A DNA stretch of 64,000 nt from Rostratula benghalensis (lineage: Eukaryota; Chordata; Aves; Charadriiformes; Rostratulidae). The position numbers and the translations under genes were made by a program. Below are positions 59,881 through 64,000 of this stretch, one piece after another. How positions within the stretch are numbered: position 1 is the first letter of the stretch; each line of letters opens with the position of its first letter. The DNA is taken from NCBI GenBank assembly GCA_013399305.1, contig VXAI01000009.1, forward strand, positions 1,785,372 to 1,849,371. The letters are read 5' to 3'. A model generated the notes under the pieces. It was not told where the DNA came from and ran no database searches. It saw only the letters and a list, made by a program, of their open reading frames with translations.

Positions 59881-62631
59881 TCAAGCCCTATTCTTATTGG
59901 AATACTCCATTCCAGAATGGAATTTTATCCTGGAAGTAAGGATGTGATTCTTGCTGTCTTCAGTGCTGGCCTGTATCCCCTCAGCTGTCCCAGGCTTCAC
60001 ACTGTGTTCTTCGTGGCTTCCTCTAATAAGAGCACTTGAACCTTCTCTTCTAAAGGCAAAAGTCTTTAGTAAGAGGTACAGAGCTCAGGCCTTTTTCTTC
60101 TATATGTGTCTAACAGAAAGGATGAGTAAATAATGAAACTCTTAAGAAGTCGGTAAATATTTAGTCAGTTCAATAATTAACAGAAATAAATCTACATTAG
60201 CCTCAGGTCTAGTTAAAACTAATCCAAAGGTGAGGTTTTCACCAGCTGAACCTCCTGCCCAAGTATTTTATCTGATTTTACTTAATTATATATCTGTGCT
60301 ACAGCAGTAGTTAAAGCAGTAAAACTCCCTTACTTTATAACAAAACTGTAGAAATATTTAACTTTCAGATAAAATTACAGTAGGTCCAGGACAGAGGTGG
60401 TTGCAATCCTCCAGTATTCATTGGCTTGAGGTCGTGGTGAACACATCAAGCACCTTCACAAGGGCTATGAGAGCTTGTAAGGAAGAGCTGAGGGGTAGTT
60501 ATGCTATCCTGAATTTCAGAGCTGGAATATCCCACCATGAAGTGTGGAAACTAGAAAACAGCGACCGGGCACCCACCACTCCTGTGTGCAGGTGTTGTTT
60601 CAAAGCCCTTTCAAAGGAAAAGCCATAGCCAACTTCCAGTTCAAAAATTATATTAAATATAAAATAAACGGTTAATGCATTTACAGAAAAATTAAAACAT
60701 TATGAAAGTAACCACTTTCATACAGTTTGCAAAAAACTGAAGGAAGGATTAAGTTAAGGCACAGTGAGTAATACAGTATTTTATACAAAGAAGTTGGAAC
60801 CCAAGGCAGTGAGAGCGTTTCTTACACAACAGGTAGTAGGGAGAGGAAAAAAAAAAACCAACAATGCGACTGATGTTAATTTCTTGACAGAAAAGCAAAG
60901 TATCCTTCAGCCTTAAAGGTTTTACTTGAGCTACATGAGGCTTCTACCTCTGATGGTACAAGAACTCCCACCAAGCTGGTGTTCTGCGTGTTCCTCAGGC
61001 GTTGAACCTGATTTTTCCACGGCTGTCAGCACCTTTTGGCTCACAGGAGGCAAAGAACAGAGCATCAGAAGGGATGGAACAGAGCTGATGACCGAATCCT
61101 CCCCTGGAGATTTCTCTGGAGTGCTCAGGGCACAGGAGAGAAGGAGTTTGTTCTCACCAGGCCACGAGTTCAGTTAGAGGTTTGTTTGAACTACCTTAAC
61201 TGAACTCTGGAAACTAAGAGCTGAGTTACCCAGCCTCTGATGGCACATTGGGCTCCTTAGCTGGCAGTGGGACCGAGGCCATGGACAGATGAGGACACCC
61301 AACACAGAACTGCACTGAAGGCTATTTTTAACAGGTTTTTTAGAAGTCTTGAGGAGTAGTGTAGGTTCTCTGCTTCTTTATCTACAACAGTTCTGACTGG
61401 GGACTGACATGCAATGGTCATGAAGTAAACTATTCACCTCTTACAAGCTACAAAGAGAATGACAGTCATTGCAGTAAAACAACCTTAATTAGTATTTGGG
61501 GCTACTTCAAAGCTCTGCAGCTACTTCCATTTCACTTAAACAAAACCAGAATTTATTACTGAATGATCTGTGATTGTTGCAGTACTGCAACAGTGTTTCA
61601 TTTATGTAACCAAAAGGTAAAATCATAGCTTTGGGGTCATGATTTCTAGTTATTTTGTATTCTGTGCTAGGGGCGGGGTGGGGGGAAACACGTATGATGG
61701 CATGTCCTGCACCGGTAATTAAACACAGTCTGTTCAGAAATCAAATATCTGTGCCCACAAGAGATTTCTGGACTGGTACCATACAGTATCCAGTGCATTC
61801 CATATAATTTAGCAAGGCTTGAGTGTGTTTCCCAGGACCATGAGGAGCATGTAAAGAAGTACTTGAGCAAGCAAATCTCTTAATTCTTGGCCTTGGGAGT
61901 GAGAACATCTTACACTGATGCCACTGCTGTATTTTGCTCCAGCGCTGAGTGGAGCAGCTGAGCATGGTTGGCCTCCAAGAGCACTGGTACTTGTTAGTAA
62001 GTTCTGAAGGGTGTTTACAGCCTCCTTCAAAGTTGTGTTTGTTGTATGGTTTGGTTTTTTAAAAAAAAACAGGTAGTGGACCCTTAAATCTAATTAACAT
62101 TAAAACTAACATTACCTCTTGTGTTAAACAAGAACAGAAAAAAAACCTACATGCATACAATGCTGACAATAAATAGGGGAAATTGGACACCATTATAATG
62201 ACTTCTGAGTTACAGGATATTGATTCCTATTCATCTATTCATAGAGAGCCGAGTTGCAAACAGTGTGCAAATCAGAAGTAGGTGTTCAGAAGTAGGAAAC
62301 AGCACTGCACCTGCAATCCACAGGTGTTTAAGAGACAATTGCAAGTGGGAGAAAAGGCATTTTTACTTGCTCTACACATAAATTAGCTCACACACTCAAT
62401 TTGAGACCAAATGTTTGGAGTGCAATTTGCATTTTGACTGAAGTGCTGGGTGGGCAGAGGATGCCTCAGCCTTTGTTAGACTGAACAGACAGCACCCAGC
62501 TCTCTCCTGATCAATAAGAATGTGAGAAGTTGTATTTCACTGCACGATTATAATCCTATTTTTCCTGCTTCTTATAGCCAGATTGCAACCCCTGATACCT
62601 CCCGTTTCCTACATTGTTCAGAGCTGTACAC
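59881..62631. other. Convergent intergenic region and FAM177A1 3' UTR
   Basis: The 2.75 kb between the PPP2R3C polyadenylation signal and the FAM177A1 stop codon contains no coding exon that I can recognise. A minus-strand AATAAA at 61,557-61,552 is a candidate end for the FAM177A1 transcript, giving a 3' UTR of about 1.1 kb. The assignment is tentative. Confidence 0.55.
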
Positions 62632-62841
62632 TTAAGGAGGGACAGGAACTACATCCTGTTTATTTTCCCCCAGGGACTGGCAATCTCCCTCATCTTCAAA
62701 GTTCACATTCACGAATGAAGTGCACGCTGTTGCTTCAGGCTGGTCTGTCTGGACAGGAGCCTCAGCTTGTGCCTTGTTCTGCTGTTCCTGATGCTGTCTT
62801 TCTGCTTCTTCTGACATCTTGTTTTCCTGTTCCTCCTCCTC
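62632..62841 (-). CDS. FAM177A1: FAM177A1 last coding exon
   Basis: This 210-nt exon includes the stop codon. It starts with a glutamate run (EEEEQEN) after a TTTTTAG acceptor, continues with SEEAERQHQEQQNKAQAE, and ends in VPVPP. Confidence 0.93.
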   Translation of the reverse strand, partial: EEEEQENKMSEEAERQHQEQQNKAQAEAPVQTDQPEATACTSFVNVNFEDEGDCQSLGENKQDVVPVPP

Positions 62842-63775
62842 CTCCTAAAAATAGGTAACAAGGTTTGTAAGCTACTATTATTTACCACTGACTTAAATTC
62901 ACTTTAAGTCTTTCCAGAAGAGCACCCCAGTTCCTATTGCAAGGCAAGGATATTTGTTCCACTAGGAAACAGCCAGTAGTTGATCATAAGATAATGAATA
63001 TTCCAGAATTCTGACTATGGGGGAAAAAAAAGAAGTGAAGGATTAAACTGTGTCAAATAAACACAGGAAAAGTGTCCCGTGTCTAGACAAGCAGCTTTTA
63101 GACAACAGCAATAGTGGTAAGTCCACCTCCTCTAAAGCTTTTTCAGCTCTTAATAATAGAGCTATCGAAAATACTAAATAAGTAGGAAAGCTTTAAATAT
63201 GTTTCTCATCTCTTCCAAATGAAGATTATTAAGGGTTGGGTTGGTTGGCTTTTTTACACAAAGCACTGGCCACCTATCAGTCCTTTCCAGTTATGATTTA
63301 GAAAAAAATGGTGACATTATGTTCAGTTTAGCCTTGACACTCGGTTGAACAAGTTTCAGAGTTGGAAAGTGTATTCCTTGCAGCTGCCTCCTCACAGTGG
63401 CCAGTGACTGCTCCATCCAAGGTCCTGGCACTGCTGACTGGAAAACACATGGCCACACACCCAGCCAGTTCCAAGAGTGATGAGCTGGTGAGAAAAAGCT
63501 GGTGGAGAAGCAAGCATTAATCAAGTGCCAAATGAACACTGATGACAAGCTCAAACAGAGGTTCTAAAACTTCATTGTAGTGCTGGAATACATTTTTTTT
63601 TATTATTTTTTTTTTTAAATGACAGGGAAGGCAAACTGGGAGAAAAAGAGCATGAGAACCCTGTCTCACACACATACCTCTCTCTTCATTCTGTAATACT
63701 CATCAATGGCATACTGGTATTTCGGTGTGCTTATCCCCAGAACAGATGCAATCTTTTCCCCAAGGAAATCACACA
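62632..63775 (-). CDS. FAM177A1: FAM177A1, C-terminal two coding exons (5' partial)
   Basis: This small conserved eukaryotic protein belongs to the FAM177 family; its molecular role is not readable here. Two exons are visible: 63775-63678 (98 nt, with CDFLGEKIASVLGI and KYQYAIDEYYRMKRE) and 62841-62632 (EEEEQENKMSEEAE through FVNVNFEDEG to VPVPP, then stop). They join in phase at GAG|GAG. The exon junction falls in an acidic, coiled-coil-like stretch. The tail sequence SFVNVNFE and the terminal VPP match the vertebrate FAM177A1 C-terminus. The remaining exons lie right of the window. The position beside PPP2R3C agrees with human 14q13. Confidence 0.93.
62842..63677 (-). other. FAM177A1 intron between the last two exons
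   Basis: An 836-bp AT-rich intron with a T-rich tract near 63,591-63,617. No other feature is recognised. Confidence 0.85.
63678..63775 (-). CDS. FAM177A1: FAM177A1 penultimate coding exon
   Basis: The first two bases (TG) complete a codon from the upstream exon. Then follow 32 codons ending in YYRMKRE. Acceptor TTCCTAG, donor GTATGT. Confidence 0.93.
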
Positions 63776-64000
63776 CTAGGAAAATACAGATTTACATACG
63801 ATTAGTATCTAGAACAAAAAATTACAGCACGATCTTAAAAGGTATCATCATCTTTCCTGAATGATTTTCCATAGTCCTACTTCACTCAAAAGACAAACCC
63901 AAAATCTGCTAGGGCAAATTAATTTACTTCCGTGTAATTATTAGCTCAATATACTAATAATTTCTCTTTAAGATAAAGAATGAACAAAAGGAGAAGAACA
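63776..64000 (-). other. FAM177A1 intron, continuing off the right edge
   Basis: AT-rich sequence upstream of the acceptor at 63,777-63,776. No further exon is visible before the window ends. Confidence 0.8.

Noticed and set aside
1..64000. tRNA genes, microRNA hairpins, CRISPR arrays or prokaryotic systems
   Set aside because: No convincing cloverleaf with box A/B spacing, no long hairpin and no regularly spaced repeats were seen by eye. A scan with tRNAscan-SE or Infernal would be needed to exclude small RNAs fully.

Overview
This is a window of vertebrate nuclear DNA, almost certainly from a bird. It carries several CR1 LINE copies with the avian 3' end, and short, GT-AG-bounded exons that splice in phase into conserved vertebrate proteins. 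The gene order PRORP - PPP2R3C - FAM177A1 matches human 14q13. I found no bacterial, viral, CRISPR or RNA-gene features.

Layout. Positions 1 to about 45,000 hold PRORP on the minus strand (catalytic subunit of protein-only mitochondrial RNase P). Six coding exons are visible and the final one lies off the left edge. Two large introns, 24.5 kb and 12.9 kb, make up most of the left half of the window. They look like ordinary AT-rich intron with two clear CR1 insertions, simple repeats and a few GC-rich patches. A CpG-rich divergent promoter lies at about 44,750-45,300 and contains a near-consensus ZNF143-type element (ACTACAACTCCCAGC...), a second partial copy in reverse, and ETS, CCAAT and E-box motifs. 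From 45,242 to 59,793, PPP2R3C on the plus strand (B''-gamma/G5PR regulatory subunit of PP2A) is complete in 13 coding exons. They join without frame breaks into a predicted 450-residue protein with one canonical EF-hand. From about 61,550 to the right edge, FAM177A1 on the minus strand is represented by its last two coding exons. It converges tail-to-tail on PPP2R3C.

How the genes relate. PRORP and PPP2R3C share a head-to-head promoter, typical of housekeeping pairs, but act in different places. PRORP processes mitochondrial tRNA 5' ends; PPP2R3C regulates PP2A in cytosol and nucleus. FAM177A1 is a small conserved eukaryotic protein whose function cannot be read from the two exons here.

The exon models were built by hand from splice sites, phase and protein similarity recalled from the families; no search was run. 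I did not find an undescribed biological system. The items most worth following up are the architecture of the divergent promoter, the out-of-frame upstream start codons in front of PPP2R3C, and a small CpG-dense island inside PRORP beside an exon.
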